23,314 nt of DNA from Proteiniphilum sp. (GTDB lineage Bacteria > Bacteroidota > Bacteroidia > Bacteroidales > Dysgonomonadaceae): NCBI GenBank assembly GCA_031255275.1, contig JAIRSV010000009.1, forward strand, positions 1-23,314. Direction: 5' to 3'. This document shows, piece by piece, positions 23,246-23,314 of the stretch. The notes below the pieces were generated by a model. The model was given only the letters and a program-made list of their open reading frames with translations, did not search any database and was not told the DNA's origin. The position numbers were made by a program, and so were the translations under genes. Numbering within the stretch: the first letter of the stretch is position 1; every line of letters starts with the position of its first letter.

Positions 23246-23314
23246 GAGCGCGACAGCGCATCATCACATTGCCACATTATCACGCCCCCGTCATTTCGAG
23301 CGCAGTCGAGAAAT
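23246..23314 (-). repeat. Dispersed repeat of the ATTTCTCGACTGCGCTCGAAAT type (window edge)
   Basis: On the minus strand ATTTCTCGA..TCGAAATGACGG is followed by GTGATAATGTGGCAATGTGA. It is related to 11803-11880 and cut by the window end. No gene is seen in the 320 bases from 22994 to the edge. Confidence 0.55.

Overview
The window looks chromosomal and comes from a Bacteroidales-type bacterium; the genus cannot be fixed from sequence alone. Support comes from the trpB-E-G-D-C-F-A gene order, several TAnnTTTG-type -7 promoter elements, A-rich rather than Shine-Dalgarno translation starts, a TonB-type outer-membrane receptor with a carboxypeptidase-regulatory-like domain, a DUF3575 outer-membrane protein and a PG_1098-type THUMP-like methyltransferase. 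Nearly every gene lies on the minus strand; the clear exception is the DUF3575 gene at 9582-11258.

Layout. At 1-870 is the start of an arginine operon: a GNAT acyltransferase overlaps argG by ATGA, and argG runs off the window. At 870-1444 is a gene-poor stretch with a possible 41-aa ORF and a five-unit array of 23-bp hairpins. At 1445-8978 is an EamA-family exporter followed by the complete trp operon, transcribed trpB>trpE>trpG>trpD>trpC>trpF>trpA and probably on into the exporter. Its leader (9055-9237) has a candidate promoter, a 19-codon ORF with one Trp codon and a strong terminator ahead of trpB, which is an attenuator-like arrangement. At 9582-11258 is the DUF3575/OmpA-like/TPR envelope protein. 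At 11331-12400 is a gene-free mosaic of repeats, including a ten-unit array of 21-bp palindromes. At 12314-15938 is an AT-richer accessory island: a truncated membrane protein gene, an intact 711-aa TOTE-type primase-helicase, a truncated RhuM-family gene, an ASCH-domain fragment, an unidentified fragment, the first 44 residues of what looks like a restriction-modification methyltransferase, and a frameshifted HTH regulator. The island is bracketed by two near-identical, directly oriented ~255-bp composite repeats (11895-12152 and 16071-16330). At 16364-18895 is a TonB-dependent outer-membrane receptor with a 41-bp hairpin-bearing tandem repeat just past its stop codon. At 19005-21486 is a THUMP-like methyltransferase whose 3' end is tandemly duplicated, then rpmA and rplU. 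At 21491-22993 is the bifunctional NAD(P)HX repair enzyme. The right edge (23060-23314) carries more of the same dispersed repeats.

How it fits together. The conserved parts are biosynthesis (Trp, Arg), ribosomal proteins, metabolite repair and envelope proteins. The island at 12.3-16.0 kb looks like a decayed restriction-modification or defence locus in which only the TOTE primase-helicase, and perhaps the shortened RhuM, still read as intact. Two themes deserve attention: the modular GC-rich inverted-repeat family that surrounds and cuts into the island, and three sequence-unrelated tandem arrays of short palindromes that each sit just past the 3' end of a gene.
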